64,000 nucleotides of DNA from Devosia sp. 2618 (GCF_040546815.1 NZ_JBEPOO010000001.1:3844001-3908000), one strand, 5' to 3'. Shown: positions 27,225 through 37,378, numbered from the stretch's first letter. The notes: generated by a model from the letters alone, not told the origin. A program made the numbers and translations.

Positions 27225-27548
27225 TCACTGTGGAGTGGCCAGAGAATTCAGCCCATTTTCATAGAGACGCATGGTGGTTTCGATGTCTTCGATATGCATG
27301 GTCAGGCCCTGCTCGACAGCTTCATACTGACGGCGAAGCAGGTCACGGCGCGATAGCAGGTCGAAGCGTTCGCTTTCCAGTTCCTTGACGGCAAGGTCGA
27401 TCCGGTCGCGATGCGAAGCCAGGCGCTGCACCATGGGCGCCGCCTGCTTTGCGGCGTCCTGCATCACGGCTTCCATCTGTTCGAGTTCTGGCTGCACGAT
27501 CTTGAGGGCAGTCTTTGACCGCATGTTGGTCATTTCAACGAGCTCCAT
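27225..27548 (-). CDS. Small predicted coiled-coil protein, function unknown
   Basis: 107 aa, acidic, almost entirely helical with heptad-like hydrophobic spacing (LKIVQPELEQMEAVMQ, LESERFDLLSRRDLLRRQYEAV). A second ATG at 27530 has GGAG upstream at a fair distance, so the first six residues may not be translated. It converges with the small gene on the plus strand. No known family is recognised by eye. Confidence 0.65.
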   Translation of the reverse strand: MELVEMTNMRSKTALKIVQPELEQMEAVMQDAAKQAAPMVQRLASHRDRIDLAVKELESERFDLLSRRDLLRRQYEAVEQGLTMHIEDIETTMRLYENGLNSLATPQ

Positions 27549-27689
27549 ATCTTTACTTGTTGCTGTTCAACGCTCGGAGGGCTGAGAAGTTGAGCAAGGA
27601 TATGAAGATTTAGCGTATTAAGGGGAAATCCCAAGATTTACCCAATGTTTACCTTAACATTTCAAATGCTAGGCACCTCGGGAACCATA

Positions 27690-28148
27690 TCAATTCTGGG
27701 GCTTTTGCGGGTCCTGCCGACTATTAGCGTCAGCGGCGCGCTCGATCTCTTCCATGTCGTCGTCGGAAAAGCCGAAGTGATGGCCCAGTTCATGGATGAG
27801 CACATGGGTCACAACTTCGCCCAGCGTATTGTCATCATGCTCGGCCCAATAGTCTAAAATCGCGCGGCGATAAAGAAAGACTGTATTGGGCAATTGGCCG
27901 GTATGGGGCACGGCGCCGTCTTCGGTCAGGCCAATGCCGGTGAATAGCCCCATCAACTCGAAGGGGCTCTCCATGCCGAAATGGGCGAGGATGTCGTCCT
28001 CGGCAAATTCGGCGACCGAGCAGGTCACGTCAGCCGCCAGCGATTTGAATGGTTCAGGCAGCTCGCTCAGCGCCTGGCTGGCCAGCGCTTCAAGATCGTC
28101 GAGGGTGGGCGCGAACCGCGCCCCCCAATCTGGCTGGCTTACTGCCAC
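27690..28148 (-). CDS. Minimal metallopeptidase family protein (zincin, DUF1025-like)
   Basis: 152 aa, GTG start overlapping the leuC stop by 10 bp. The zinc motif HELGHHFGF (HExxH) is near residue 124, preceded by the [11 protein letters not shown] segment that is typical of this short bacterial zincin family. There is no signal peptide, so it is cytoplasmic. Substrate unknown. Probably co-transcribed with leuC. Confidence 0.9.
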   Translation of the reverse strand: MAVSQPDWGARFAPTLDDLEALASQALSELPEPFKSLAADVTCSVAEFAEDDILAHFGMESPFELMGLFTGIGLTEDGAVPHTGQLPNTVFLYRRAILDYWAEHDDNTLGEVVTHVLIHELGHHFGFSDDDMEEIERAADANSRQDPQKPQN

Positions 28149-29545
28149 TCGCGGATGTCGACGAAGTGGCCGGCAATTGCGGCGGCTGCGGCCATGGCAG
28201 GGGACACCAGATGGGTGCGGCCCTTAAAGCCCTGGCGGCCTTCGAAATTGCGGTTGGAGGTGGAAGCGCAGCGTTCCTGCGGCTTGAGCTTGTCCGGGTT
28301 CATGGCCAGGCACATCGAGCAACCGGGCTCGCGCCATTCAAAACCGGCATCGAGGAAAATCTTGTGCAGGCCTTCGGCTTCCGCCTGATCCTTGACCAGA
28401 CCCGAGCCGGGCACGACCATGGCGTCAACGCCCGCAGCAACCTTGCGATCCCCGATCACCGCAGCGGCAGCGCGCAGATCTTCGATACGACCATTGGTGC
28501 ACGAGCCGATGAACACGCGTTCCACCGTGATGTCGGTGATGTTGGTGCCGGGCTTGAGGCCCATATAGTCGAGCGCCCGCCACTTGGAAGCACGCTTGTT
28601 TTCGTCCTGGATGTCGTCTGGGTTCGGCACGACGCCGGTGACCGAGATGACGTCTTCAGGCGAAGAACCCCAGCTGACGATTGGCGGGAGCTTGGCTGCA
28701 TCGAGGATGACGACCTTGTCGTAGACCGCGCCTTCGTCGGTATAGAGGGTCTTCCAGTAATCGACGGCCATATCCCAGGCCTGGCCCTTTGGCGCGCGAT
28801 TGCGGCCTTCGACATAGTCGAACGTGGTCTGGTCGGGGGCGATCAGGCCGGCGCGGGCGCCGCCTTCAATGGTCATGTTGCAGACCGTCATGCGGCCTTC
28901 CATCGACAGCGAGCGGATCGCTTCGCCAGCAAATTCGATGACGTGGCCATTGCCGCCGGCAGTGCCGATTTCGCCGATGATGGCGAGGATGATGTCCTTG
29001 GCGGTGACGTGCGGTGGCAGCTGGCCGTCAACACGCACCAGCATGTTCTTGGCCTTCTGCTGGATCAGCGTCTGGGTGGCCAGAACGTGTTCCACTTCCG
29101 AGGTGCCGATACCATGCGCCAGCGCGCCGAAGGCGCCATGGGTCGAGGTGTGGCTATCGCCGCAAACGATAGTCATGCCTGGCAGGGTAAAGCCCTGCTC
29201 GGGGCCAACGATGTGCACGATGCCCTGACGCTTGTCGAAGGGGTCGAAATATTCGATGCCGAATTCGCTGGTATTCTCGGCCAGTGCAGCGATCTGGATC
29301 GCGCTTTCTGGGTCGGGATTGGGCAGCGAACGGTCGGTGGTGGGTACGTTATGATCGACAACGGCCAGCGTGCGCTCAGGATGGCGCACCTTGCGGTTGT
29401 TCATGCGAAGACCTTCAAAGGCCTGCGGGCTCGTCACTTCATGGACCAGATGACGGTCGATATAGAGCAGCGAGGTACCATCCTCGTTGTTCTGTACCAG
29501 ATGGTCATCCCAGATCTTGTCGTAGAGCGTGCGGGCCTTGGTCAT
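28139..29545 (-). CDS. leuC: 3-isopropylmalate dehydratase large subunit
   Basis: 468 aa [4Fe-4S] aconitase-family enzyme of leucine biosynthesis. The ATG at 29545 gives [16 protein letters not shown]. Cluster-binding cysteines are in [10 protein letters not shown] and [10 protein letters not shown]; substrate motifs [12 protein letters not shown] and [12 protein letters not shown] are intact. leuD is not in the window, so the small subunit is encoded elsewhere. An inverted repeat lies in its upstream gap. Confidence 0.97.
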   Translation of the reverse strand: MTKARTLYDKIWDDHLVQNNEDGTSLLYIDRHLVHEVTSPQAFEGLRMNNRKVRHPERTLAVVDHNVPTTDRSLPNPDPESAIQIAALAENTSEFGIEYFDPFDKRQGIVHIVGPEQGFTLPGMTIVCGDSHTSTHGAFGALAHGIGTSEVEHVLATQTLIQQKAKNMLVRVDGQLPPHVTAKDIILAIIGEIGTAGGNGHVIEFAGEAIRSLSMEGRMTVCNMTIEGGARAGLIAPDQTTFDYVEGRNRAPKGQAWDMAVDYWKTLYTDEGAVYDKVVILDAAKLPPIVSWGSSPEDVISVTGVVPNPDDIQDENKRASKWRALDYMGLKPGTNITDITVERVFIGSCTNGRIEDLRAAAAVIGDRKVAAGVDAMVVPGSGLVKDQAEAEGLHKIFLDAGFEWREPGCSMCLAMNPDKLKPQERCASTSNRNFEGRQGFKGRTHLVSPAMAAAAAIAGHFVDIREWQ

Positions 29546-29611
29546 AGCGGTATTCCGGCAGGGGAAGTTTGGAGTGGTTCTAAGCCGCAAATGGGCTGAG
29601 GGTCAAGTATT

Positions 29612-29631
29612 ACCGTACTCGCCGGTACGGT
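29612..29631. promoter_or_regulatory. Perfect dyad upstream of leuC and the flippase gene
   Basis: ACCGTAC-TCGCCG-GTACGGT, perfect 7-bp arms. A partial second copy, TACCGTCCTAGGGTA, lies at about 29651-29665. The pair is positioned in the divergent gap between leuC and the flippase gene, suitable for an operator. Confidence 0.45.
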
Positions 29632-29757
29632 TGAACTGAAATCGTCTTGTACCGTCCTAGGGTAATCCGGGCGGGCGCACTTAAACAAATTCTAACTGCT
29701 CGCCGCGCAGGATCGTTTCGATCCGCCATCGGGACTGCGGACGCGTTTTTTCCGGAG

Positions 29758-31077
29758 ATGGGTGTGGCTTCCTTAGGTCGGATGATCGCGCCGCTGATTG
29801 GCCTGATGGGGGCACGACTGGCGGGCGCGGGCTTTGGCTTTTTGAGCCAGCTGGTGCTGGCGCGCGCCTTTCCGCCCGATCAGGTGGGCGTGGCATTTCT
29901 CGCCATCAGCGTCACCACCTTCATGAGTCTGGTCATCACCGGCGGCTATCACACCATCGGGTTGACCTATCTGGCGCGGTTTCAGGCTTTTGGCCGTCCG
30001 GGGCTGATCGCCTCGTTTCTGGCGGCAGCGCGCAAGGACATGATCATTCTCGCTATGATTGCGGTGATCGTCGCCAGTGGCTTGTGGTTCATTCCGGCCG
30101 ATCCGGGGCTGGTGGCGGCCGGGTTCTGGGGCACGATTGCTGCGGTGCCGCTGGCAGCGATCCGTCTCAACAATAGTGCGGCCAATGCACAGCGCCGCTT
30201 TGCACTCTCTTACGCGCCCGACTTTGTGTTCCGCTCGGCGCTGCTGCTGGCGCTGGTGGGGCTTTTGGTGCTGTTCGGGCTGACGCAATCGACCTGGCCG
30301 GTGCTGGTGGCGCTGCCCGTGATCGCTTTGATCGTGGCCATCGGGCAGGCCATGCTGCTGGGTGCCGACAATGCCTGGCCGCTGCAGCCGCAACCGGTCA
30401 ATCGCGATATGCGCGTATTCTATCGCCGCCGCGCCATTGCCATGCTGGCGGTGACCATTGCCGGCGGGGCAACGGCCGATCTCGTCGTGATGATCGGCGG
30501 GCTGTTCCTTGAGGCGGGTGACCTCGCCGTGCTGGGCGTCGCCATCCGCATCGCGGCCCTGGTGGGCTTTTTCGCCATGGCCTCACAACAATTCGTGCTG
30601 CGCGATCTGGTGACAGCGCGCAGCTCGCAGGAGCAAGGCGCGGTGGACATTCTGCTGTGGCGCACCAATCTGGCCGGGGCGGGTACCATGCTGGTGGCGA
30701 TCATCGGTACGGCGGTGCTGGGGCCTTGGATCCTGTCGCTGTTCGGGCCGCACTATGCCGCTGCCTATTGGCCGATGCTGGTGTTCTTGCTCAGCCAGGC
30801 GGTGCGGGTTTTGGGCGGCATGAACGCGCAATTGCTGGCGCTGAGCGGTCATCAGGTGCGCAGCGCCGTGCTGTGCATTCTGGCCATCGCTGCTCTGGTG
30901 GTTGGCGCGCTGCTGCTGGCGCCGTTCTGGGGCATTATGGGCATTGCCTGGGCAACGCTCGCCGCCGAACTGTTCTGGGCTGTGGGACTGGGCGTACTGA
31001 CCCAGCGATTGGAGGGGCGCAGGGGCGACTTTCTCGCGGGGTTGTTCACACATCAACTATTAATCCCAAGGCGCTAG
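29758..31077 (+). CDS. Polysaccharide/oligosaccharide flippase family protein
   Basis: 439 aa with about 12 hydrophobic segments, consistent with a MATE/MVF-type Wzx-like flippase. Residues ~10-60 show the typical first helices (GARLAGAGFGFLSQLVLARAF), and the centre has LGVAIRIAALVGFFAMASQQFVLRDL, a pattern of polysaccharide exporters. The ATG at 29758 or 29782 is possible. The ATP-grasp gene follows 119 bp downstream, suggesting a joint role in a surface polymer; substrate unknown. Confidence 0.8.
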   Translation: MGVASLGRMIAPLIGLMGARLAGAGFGFLSQLVLARAFPPDQVGVAFLAISVTTFMSLVITGGYHTIGLTYLARFQAFGRPGLIASFLAAARKDMIILAMIAVIVASGLWFIPADPGLVAAGFWGTIAAVPLAAIRLNNSAANAQRRFALSYAPDFVFRSALLLALVGLLVLFGLTQSTWPVLVALPVIALIVAIGQAMLLGADNAWPLQPQPVNRDMRVFYRRRAIAMLAVTIAGGATADLVVMIGGLFLEAGDLAVLGVAIRIAALVGFFAMASQQFVLRDLVTARSSQEQGAVDILLWRTNLAGAGTMLVAIIGTAVLGPWILSLFGPHYAAAYWPMLVFLLSQAVRVLGGMNAQLLALSGHQVRSAVLCILAIAALVVGALLLAPFWGIMGIAWATLAAELFWAVGLGVLTQRLEGRRGDFLAGLFTHQLLIPRR

Positions 31078-31196
31078 TGTTTCGCTGGGCGCCGACTATG
31101 AGCGCGATATGGGTGGCGTAGCGTGGTTGAAGCTGGTCGGCAGCATGGCGTTTTGGCAGGCGGGATTGCTCTCGTTGGCAAGGGTCAGGCTTAGCC

Positions 31197-32363
31197 ATGG
31201 CGACCGACCATTCCATCGCCGGCGTCATCGTGCTGGGCGGCAATTATGGCAGCCTCGCCGTCATACGCAGCCTCGGCCGGCAGGGTGTGTCGGTGGCCTT
31301 TCTGGGCGACAAGCTCACGGTCGCCGCCAATTCGCGTTACATCACCCATTTCTCGCCATGGGCGGGCGTGCAGGAAGCCGATCCGGTCAGCGCGCTGCTC
31401 AGCTTTGCGCAGAGCCATGGCCTCAAAAACTGGCTGATCTGCCCCTGCGCCGATTTTGAAGTGCAGTTGGTCGCCGAAAACGCCGAAGTACTCGGCAAGC
31501 AATTCATCCTCCAGACCATGGATTGGCCATCGCTGCGGGCGCTCAATGACAAGGGCGAGCTTTACGAGCTGGCCGAACGGCTGGGGCTCGATTATCCGCG
31601 CGTCTATGCCTCCGATGCGGCGCCCGATGGGCTGACCTATCCGGTAGTGCTCAAACCCAGTTCGACCCAGACCATCAACGCGCTGACCCGCGACAAGGCG
31701 TGGCGCGCCAATACTGCCGAAGAGTTTGCCCATAAGCAGGCCGAGGCGACCCGCCTGATGGGCAGCCATGGCTTTGTGGTGCAGCAGCTCATTCCGGGCG
31801 ATGGCACGACGCAGCTGTCATACGCCGGGTTGTGGGATCATGGCCGCGAAATCTGCCAGATGACGGCGCTGCGCCTGCGCCAGTTGCCGATCCAGTTCGG
31901 CACCGCGCCCTATGTGCAAAGCAAAGAACTGCCGCGCGCCACGAGCGAAGCGCGGCGACTGCTCTCGGCGGTGGGCTACCACGGGCTGGTCGAGGTCGAG
32001 TTCAAGCACGACCATCGCGACGACAAGCTCAAGCTGCTCGACGTCAATACCCGGGTCTGGGCATGGATCGGGTTGGGCGAAGCCACGGGTGTGGATTTTC
32101 CATATCTGGCGGCGCGGCTGGCGGTGGGCGATGCAGTCCCCTCAGACATCACCCCGCATTACGGCGCGTCCTGGAGACGGGCTGTGCCCAATATCCTCTC
32201 GAGCGTGCAGGGCTTGCTGCAGCAGGGACAACCGGGTCTCTCGGCGGGCCGGTCGATCTTTGGTACGGCGCATCCGGCGGTCTTTGCGACCGACGACATG
32301 ATGCCGGCGATCAGCGAAGTGCCAATGCAGGCAGTGCGCCGGTTCAAGGGTCACAGTCACTAG
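31197..32363 (+). CDS. ATP-grasp family ligase-like protein
   Basis: 388 aa. The N-terminal pre-ATP-grasp domain starts GVIVLGGNYGSLAVIRSLGRQGV. The ATP-grasp core has YPVVLKPSSTQT with the ATP-binding Lys, VVQQLIPGDGTTQLSYAG and the metal-binding VEVEFKHD...LLDVNTRVWAW. The family forms amide, peptide or ester bonds from a carboxylate via acyl phosphate. Similar proteins occur in cell-surface gene sets beside flippases; the substrate cannot be read from sequence. Confidence 0.85.
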   Translation: MATDHSIAGVIVLGGNYGSLAVIRSLGRQGVSVAFLGDKLTVAANSRYITHFSPWAGVQEADPVSALLSFAQSHGLKNWLICPCADFEVQLVAENAEVLGKQFILQTMDWPSLRALNDKGELYELAERLGLDYPRVYASDAAPDGLTYPVVLKPSSTQTINALTRDKAWRANTAEEFAHKQAEATRLMGSHGFVVQQLIPGDGTTQLSYAGLWDHGREICQMTALRLRQLPIQFGTAPYVQSKELPRATSEARRLLSAVGYHGLVEVEFKHDHRDDKLKLLDVNTRVWAWIGLGEATGVDFPYLAARLAVGDAVPSDITPHYGASWRRAVPNILSSVQGLLQQGQPGLSAGRSIFGTAHPAVFATDDMMPAISEVPMQAVRRFKGHSH

Positions 32364-32404
32364 AAAAAAGCCCTCATGGTGCCGCGCACCACAAGGGCTT
32401 TTGT
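32364..32404. terminator. Terminator between ATP-grasp gene and purH
   Basis: AAAAAGCCCT...AGGGCTTTT stem enclosing CATGGTGCCGCGCACCACA, which itself pairs (TGGTG/CACCA). It is symmetrical with A- and T-tracts, fitting two convergent genes. Confidence 0.85.
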
Positions 32405-32423
32405 GTCTCGAGTGATCGTAGAT

Positions 32424-34010
32424 TTAGTGGCGGAAGTGCCGCATGCCGGTCATCACCATGGCAATTCCGGCCGCGTCGGCTGCCGCAATCACTTCGTCAT
32501 CGCGCATCGAACCACCGGGCTGAATAACGGCGGTGGCACCCGCTGCGACGAGGGCTTCAAGACCATCGGCGAAGGGGAAAAACGCGTCGGAGGCGGCGAC
32601 CGAGCCCTGCGTCAGTGCGCCTTCAATGCCAGCAGCCTTGGCCGCGTCGATCGACTTGCGGTGGGCGGTGAGGGCTGAATCAACGCGGCTCATCTGGCCA
32701 GCACCGATGCCGACCGTCGCGCCGGCCTTTACATAGACGATGGCGTTGGATTTGACGTGCTTGGCGACCTTGGCCGCGAGGCGCAGGTCGGCCATTTCGG
32801 CGTCGGTCGGCTGGCGCTTGGTCACGACCTTAAGCTCGCAATCGTCGACATTGCGGTTGTCGCGGCTCTGCACGAGCAGGCCACCAGCCACCGACTTGAC
32901 CACAAGGCCATCTGCCTTGGCATCGGCCAGACCACCGGTCAGCAACAGGCGCAGGTTTTTCTTCGCCGCAATAATGTCCTGGGCTTCCTGCGTCGCCGAA
33001 GGCGCCACGATCACTTCGGTGAACACCTTGACGATTTCGGTCGCGGTGGCCGCGTCGATTTCACGATTGGTGGCGACGATGCCGCCAAAGGCCGAGACCG
33101 GATCGGTGCGCAGCGCGTGCTGATAGGCGGTCAGAAGATCGCCACCAACGGCAACGCCGCAAGGGTTGGCGTGCTTGATGATGGCAACGGCCGCGACTTC
33201 ATTGGCATCGAATTCCGAGACCAGCTCGAAGGCCGCGTCGGTGTCGTTGATGTTGTTGTAGCTCAGGGTCTTGCCCTGCACCTGGGTGGCGGTGGCGACG
33301 CCACGGCGGTCGTCGCCATTGGCGTAAAAGCCCGCCCATTGATGCGGGTTTTCGCCATAGCGCATGACTTCGCGCAGGGTGCCGGCAAAGCTGCGATAGG
33401 GGATTTCGGGATAGTCGATGGCCTTGGCAAACCAGGTCGAGATGGCGCTGTCATAGGCTGCCGTGCGGGCATAGGCCTTGGCCGCAAGCTTCTGGCGCAG
33501 CTCGAACGGCACGCCGCCGGTGGTAGCGATGGCTTCAAGGATTGCCGGATAATCGGCAGGATCGACGACGACCGTCACATAGGCGTGGTTCTTGGCGGCG
33601 GAGCGCACCATGGCCGGGCCACCGATGTCGATGTTTTCGATGATCTCGTCATAGGACGCGCCCGAGGCGACGGTCTTTTCAAACGGGTAGAGGTTGACGG
33701 CGACCAGATCGATGGCGCCGATCTGGTGCTCATCCATGGACGCGGCGTGGTCGGCCTTGTCGCGCACGGCCAACAGGCCGCCATGCACCTTGGGGTGGAG
33801 CGTCTTGACCCGACCGTCCATCATTTCAGGGAACCCGGTCAGGTCGGCGATGTCGCGCACGGGCAGGCCGGCATCGCTGATCAGCCTATGCGTGCCGCCG
33901 GTGGACACCAGCTCGACGCCCGCCGCGCTCAGTCCCTTGGCAAACTCGGCCATGCCGGATTTGTCGAATACCGAAAGCAGCGCCCGCCCGACCTTGACTG
34001 TCTTGCTCAT
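32424..34010 (-). CDS. purH: Bifunctional AICAR transformylase / IMP cyclohydrolase
   Basis: 528 aa; performs the last two steps of purine synthesis. The N-terminal IMP cyclohydrolase domain shows [18 protein letters not shown] and [18 protein letters not shown]; the C-terminal transformylase domain has [24 protein letters not shown] and the terminal [13 protein letters not shown] and [11 protein letters not shown]. Full length. Confidence 0.97.
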   Translation of the reverse strand: MSKTVKVGRALLSVFDKSGMAEFAKGLSAAGVELVSTGGTHRLISDAGLPVRDIADLTGFPEMMDGRVKTLHPKVHGGLLAVRDKADHAASMDEHQIGAIDLVAVNLYPFEKTVASGASYDEIIENIDIGGPAMVRSAAKNHAYVTVVVDPADYPAILEAIATTGGVPFELRQKLAAKAYARTAAYDSAISTWFAKAIDYPEIPYRSFAGTLREVMRYGENPHQWAGFYANGDDRRGVATATQVQGKTLSYNNINDTDAAFELVSEFDANEVAAVAIIKHANPCGVAVGGDLLTAYQHALRTDPVSAFGGIVATNREIDAATATEIVKVFTEVIVAPSATQEAQDIIAAKKNLRLLLTGGLADAKADGLVVKSVAGGLLVQSRDNRNVDDCELKVVTKRQPTDAEMADLRLAAKVAKHVKSNAIVYVKAGATVGIGAGQMSRVDSALTAHRKSIDAAKAAGIEGALTQGSVAASDAFFPFADGLEALVAAGATAVIQPGGSMRDDEVIAAADAAGIAMVMTGMRHFRH

Positions 34011-34113
34011 GAGATATGTCGCCCTGTGATGAGATTTCCGCGCTCGCTAGCACGAAGCGGGGGTGGAGCCAACCGGATATGTCGGTATGAGCACCATGCT
34101 TGTTTTGCCGCTG

Positions 34114-34198
34114 GCGCTTCCCTCGGACTTGATCCGAGGGCCTGTCGCCGCTTGTGCCGTGCTGACAGTGACCCTCGGGTCAAGCCCGAGGGAAGCGC
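34114..34198. repeat. Palindromic element between heparinase and purH genes
   Basis: GCGCTTCCCTCGGACTTGATCCGAGGG on the left and CCCTCGGGTCAAGCCCGAGGGAAGCGC on the right are inverted copies with two to three differences. Each arm holds its own hairpin (CCTCGG..CCGAGG and CCTCGGG..CCCGAGG). BIME-like; sequence differs from the other repeats here. Confidence 0.7.
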
Positions 34199-34224
34199 AG
34201 GGGCATATATAGGCAGGTGGTGAG

Positions 34225-35823
34225 CTAAGCCTGCTCCAGCGTAAAGATCCACGCCACTTCAGCATCCGCCACAGCATCAGTCTCCAGCACCAGCTGGCGG
34301 GTTTTCTGCAGGCCGACATAGGCGGACTGGCGCACGCTTTCTTCATCGCGCAGGCTCGCGCCTTCCCAAAGGAAGCTCCACACCGCGCCATTGGGCAGCA
34401 CCAGCCGCACGATGCCGTCACCCCTATTGCGGCGCACCATGATGCCGGGCGCCAGATGGAAGCGGATCGACAGCAGACCGGAGGGCGTGCCCTTGCCGAC
34501 CACGCGGTCCTGTCCGACCAGCGTCGTGCCGCCCGACAGCAGGGTAATGTGGCGATCAAGTTCGACGCCGTGGCGCTTGGCATAGCCATCGGTGGCCATG
34601 GTCAGGTGATTGTCGGTGGGGTCCAGCGTCATATTCGACACTTTGGCACCCTTGGCGTCTTCGGCGTCGATGGTTGGCGCCGAGTGGGCCACGCCCTGGC
34701 GGAACAGGGCTTTGCTATCGGGCAGGTCGGACGGAGCCGGACCGCAATTGCCGACGATCAGTTCGCTGCCATGCGAAAATTCAAAGGCCAGTGCGCCAGC
34801 GTGGATGTCGCCGGCAAATTCGGGTTCGGGCAACAGCCCCGAATCAGCGATCACCACGCCATCGCCTTCGCGCAAAATGCCGTAGCCGCCGAGCAGGCGC
34901 GAGCGGCGTTTGCGGTTGGGACCATTGGACTGAATGGCGATCAACACGTCATGCGGCAGCTGGCCGCCGCCATTAAAGTAGCCCGGCTCGCCGCTCGAAA
35001 GGGTAAGCGCATCGAGGCTTTCATGCATGCGGTCGATCTGGGCGGCCAGTTCATTGGCGGCTTCCGATTTCACCGTTCCTGCCACACGGCGGACGCTGAT
35101 CAGATCAACGATCAGCTGCAGCTGCAGCTTTGGATTGCGCGACAGGTGAAGACCATCGCGGTCGATCTGGGTGGCCAACAGCTTGTTGAGCTGTTCGACG
35201 CGCAGCGGCACATCGGCGCGCTCGTCCTGATCGCAATATTCGGCACCGAGCAGCGCGATGGAGGCAAACAGCGCGTCGGCGGGATCGCGCGCCAAACGGC
35301 CGCGCACCTTCAAACTCTGGATTTGTGCGCCGAGCACACGCTGGATGGTGCGGCCTTCCTGAACGCTGGCGCCATCGAGCAGCAGCGGCAGATGGCGCAG
35401 CCAGTTCAGCACGCGTTGCGCGCAGAGGCCCGGCGCCCAGCTTTCATGGTCGAACTGGCCTTCGCGGCCAATCCAGTCGAGCACCAGCATGCGGGCGAAC
35501 TGGCGTTCACCGGCGTCGCGCACGTCGCGGAAATGACGCAGCCAGGAAAAGCCATGCAGGTTCAGCCACCAGTCGAGATGATCGACATCGAGGCTGAAGG
35601 GCGAAGCGCCGCCGGTTTCGACCAGCTTTGAGGCCAGCAGGTAGCGGCCCGACATCATGTCGCGCACCGCTTCGCGGTCGGCGGGGCGGAATTCGGGGAG
35701 TTCACCGGCAAAGGCATTGTCCGCCAGACTACGCCAGCTCCAGCGCAGAATGGGCAGGGTCACCATGGCATCGGCAAAGCCCAAGGCGGCACGACGCAGG
35801 GCACTGGGCAAACGGGGCGCCAT
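34225..35823 (-). CDS. Heparinase II/III family protein
   Basis: 532 aa from the ATG at 35823 (a GTG at 35829 is two codons earlier). The helical N-terminal region has WWLNLHGFSWLRHFR and ESWAPGLCAQRVLNWLRHLPLLLDG, typical of the alpha-barrel toroid. The C-terminal beta-sandwich has HAGALAFEFSHGSELIVGNCG and HGVELDRHITLLSGG. The family are polysaccharide lyases. No signal peptide is evident. Substrate unknown; a role in envelope polysaccharide handling is possible. Confidence 0.9.
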   Translation of the reverse strand: MAPRLPSALRRAALGFADAMVTLPILRWSWRSLADNAFAGELPEFRPADREAVRDMMSGRYLLASKLVETGGASPFSLDVDHLDWWLNLHGFSWLRHFRDVRDAGERQFARMLVLDWIGREGQFDHESWAPGLCAQRVLNWLRHLPLLLDGASVQEGRTIQRVLGAQIQSLKVRGRLARDPADALFASIALLGAEYCDQDERADVPLRVEQLNKLLATQIDRDGLHLSRNPKLQLQLIVDLISVRRVAGTVKSEAANELAAQIDRMHESLDALTLSSGEPGYFNGGGQLPHDVLIAIQSNGPNRKRRSRLLGGYGILREGDGVVIADSGLLPEPEFAGDIHAGALAFEFSHGSELIVGNCGPAPSDLPDSKALFRQGVAHSAPTIDAEDAKGAKVSNMTLDPTDNHLTMATDGYAKRHGVELDRHITLLSGGTTLVGQDRVVGKGTPSGLLSIRFHLAPGIMVRRNRGDGIVRLVLPNGAVWSFLWEGASLRDEESVRQSAYVGLQKTRQLVLETDAVADAEVAWIFTLEQA

Positions 35824-35981
35824 CAGCACTCCCGCACCTGCTGCGCGCTAAACGCCAGCTTCACATCGTTCGTGCCCGTCAACGACCCATACCTCGTTCG
35901 GCGCTGTCCCCCGATAGCGCTCGATCTTACACTTAAAATTGAAGTCCGTCAGAAGACTTCGGTGACTGCAAAAAGCCTTAC

Positions 35982-36000
35982 GTGATTTGGGTCATCCAAA
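35982..36000. other. Inverted repeat downstream of rsmB
   Basis: GATTTGG-GTCAT-CCAAATC, perfect 7-bp arms, in the 240-bp gap between rsmB and the heparinase start on the same strand. It could be a weak terminator for rsmB or an operator for the heparinase gene. Confidence 0.35.
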
Positions 36001-36067
36001 TCGCGGAATTTAGGCTTCTTGTCACAAGGACTTGGGGATAAGCCGGGCGCTGGCCTTTGCGCGAGTC

Positions 36068-37369
36068 TTAGCGGCGACGGAAACGCGCCACGAAGAACCC
36101 ATCCATGCCGCCGTCCCGACCGCCTGGCGCCATGCCCGGATGGGTGCGCACCAGACCGCGATCGGTCACGGCAATCTCAAGACCGGGCAATTCGTCCTTG
36201 CTGACGGGCCAGAGTTCGAGCCCCGGCAGGGTGTCGAGTGCCCACTGCACCTGCTGCTCGCCTTCGGCTGGCTCGAGCGAGCAGACGCAATAAACCAGCG
36301 CGCCACCCACTTCGAGGCAACGGAAGGCATTGGTGATCAGCGCCCGCTGCAGCCGCACGCGGCCGGCGACGTCGCCCACCGAGCGATGCCAGATGACCTC
36401 TGGATGGCGGCGGAAGGTGCCGGTGGCCGAGCAGGGCGCATCAAGCAGCACGCCGTCATAGGGCGAATTGGGCGCGAAAGTGCCAGCGTCAGCGACGATG
36501 GTTTCGGCCTGATAGTTGAGCCGGGTCAGGTTCTCTTTGAGCCGGGTCATGCGGTTGGCGTCGCTATCGAGCGCCGTCACCAGATAGCCGGCCTTGACCA
36601 GCTGGGCGGTCTTGCCGCCGGGTGCGGCACACAGATCGAGCACGCGGCCACCAGCCTTGGCGCCGAGCAGGCGTGCCGGAATAGCCGACGCTGCGTCCTG
36701 CACCCACCACTGGCCTTCGGCAAAGCCGGGCAGGGCGTCGACCGGCCGGTCGCGCTGTTCGATGCGCACGGTGTCGGCAATCACGGTTTCGGCGCCCAGC
36801 GCGTCCTTGAGGTCGGCATCGTCGGCCTTGAGCGTCAAATCGAGCGGCGCGCCGTCCAACAAAGCGGTGGAAAAGCCGTTGATGGCGTCCTCGCCATAGG
36901 CCTCAAGCCAGGTGTCGCCAAAGGTGTCGGGAATCAGCAGGTCATCGCTGAGCATGCCGAACTTGGCCGAATTGGCCTGCGCGCTGCGCAGCACGGCGTT
37001 GACCAGACCCGACAGATGCCGTGCCTTGGGATCGCGTTTGACGGCTTCCACCGCGAGGAACAGCGCCGAATGGGCACCGATCTCAGGCATGAAGACCAGC
37101 TGCGCCAGCGACAAGCGCAGCACGGCTTCAAAGGTACCGGATTTGCCCGGCATACCCTTTTCGAGCAGCGCGTGAATGATGAAATTGAGCTGGCCCTGGC
37201 GGCGCAGAGCGGTGGTGATCAGCCGGTTGGCCAGCGCACGGTCGCGCCCATCCGCCAGATCGGCAGCGGTCAAAGGAACGAAGTTATCGCCGGCCAGGAC
37301 GGCCTTGAGCCGTTGAGCCGCAACGAGGCGGAGCTTGAGCCCCGCCGGATCAGGTTTGTTATGCGCCAC
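36068..37369 (-). CDS. rsmB: 16S rRNA (cytosine967-C5)-methyltransferase RsmB
   Basis: 433 aa. The N-terminal NusB-like RNA-binding domain (RLVAAQRLKAVLAGDNF, ALANRLITTALRRQGQL) is followed by the Rossmann methyltransferase: motif I VLDLCAAPGGKTAQL, catalytic regions DAPCSATGTFRRHPEVIW and VYCVCSLEPAEGEQQV with both cysteines. Length fits the Sun/RsmB family. It precedes htpX by 9 bp in reverse orientation order (htpX is upstream), as in many Hyphomicrobiales. Confidence 0.94.
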   Translation of the reverse strand: MAHNKPDPAGLKLRLVAAQRLKAVLAGDNFVPLTAADLADGRDRALANRLITTALRRQGQLNFIIHALLEKGMPGKSGTFEAVLRLSLAQLVFMPEIGAHSALFLAVEAVKRDPKARHLSGLVNAVLRSAQANSAKFGMLSDDLLIPDTFGDTWLEAYGEDAINGFSTALLDGAPLDLTLKADDADLKDALGAETVIADTVRIEQRDRPVDALPGFAEGQWWVQDAASAIPARLLGAKAGGRVLDLCAAPGGKTAQLVKAGYLVTALDSDANRMTRLKENLTRLNYQAETIVADAGTFAPNSPYDGVLLDAPCSATGTFRRHPEVIWHRSVGDVAGRVRLQRALITNAFRCLEVGGALVYCVCSLEPAEGEQQVQWALDTLPGLELWPVSKDELPGLEIAVTDRGLVRTHPGMAPGGRDGGMDGFFVARFRRR

Positions 37370-37378
37370 GCTTGTTCT

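Noticed and set aside
27634..27650. CtrA-like motif upstream of the coiled-coil gene
   Set aside because: TTTA-N7-TTTA has two mismatches and is expected by chance in AT-rich gaps.
28049..29599. 516-codon plus-strand open frame
   Set aside because: Antisense of leuC; its translation has the Asp/Gly/His-rich composition of a shadow frame of GC-rich coding DNA and no family motif.
32757..34223. 488-codon plus-strand open frame
   Set aside because: Antisense of purH, shadow of a GC-rich coding frame.
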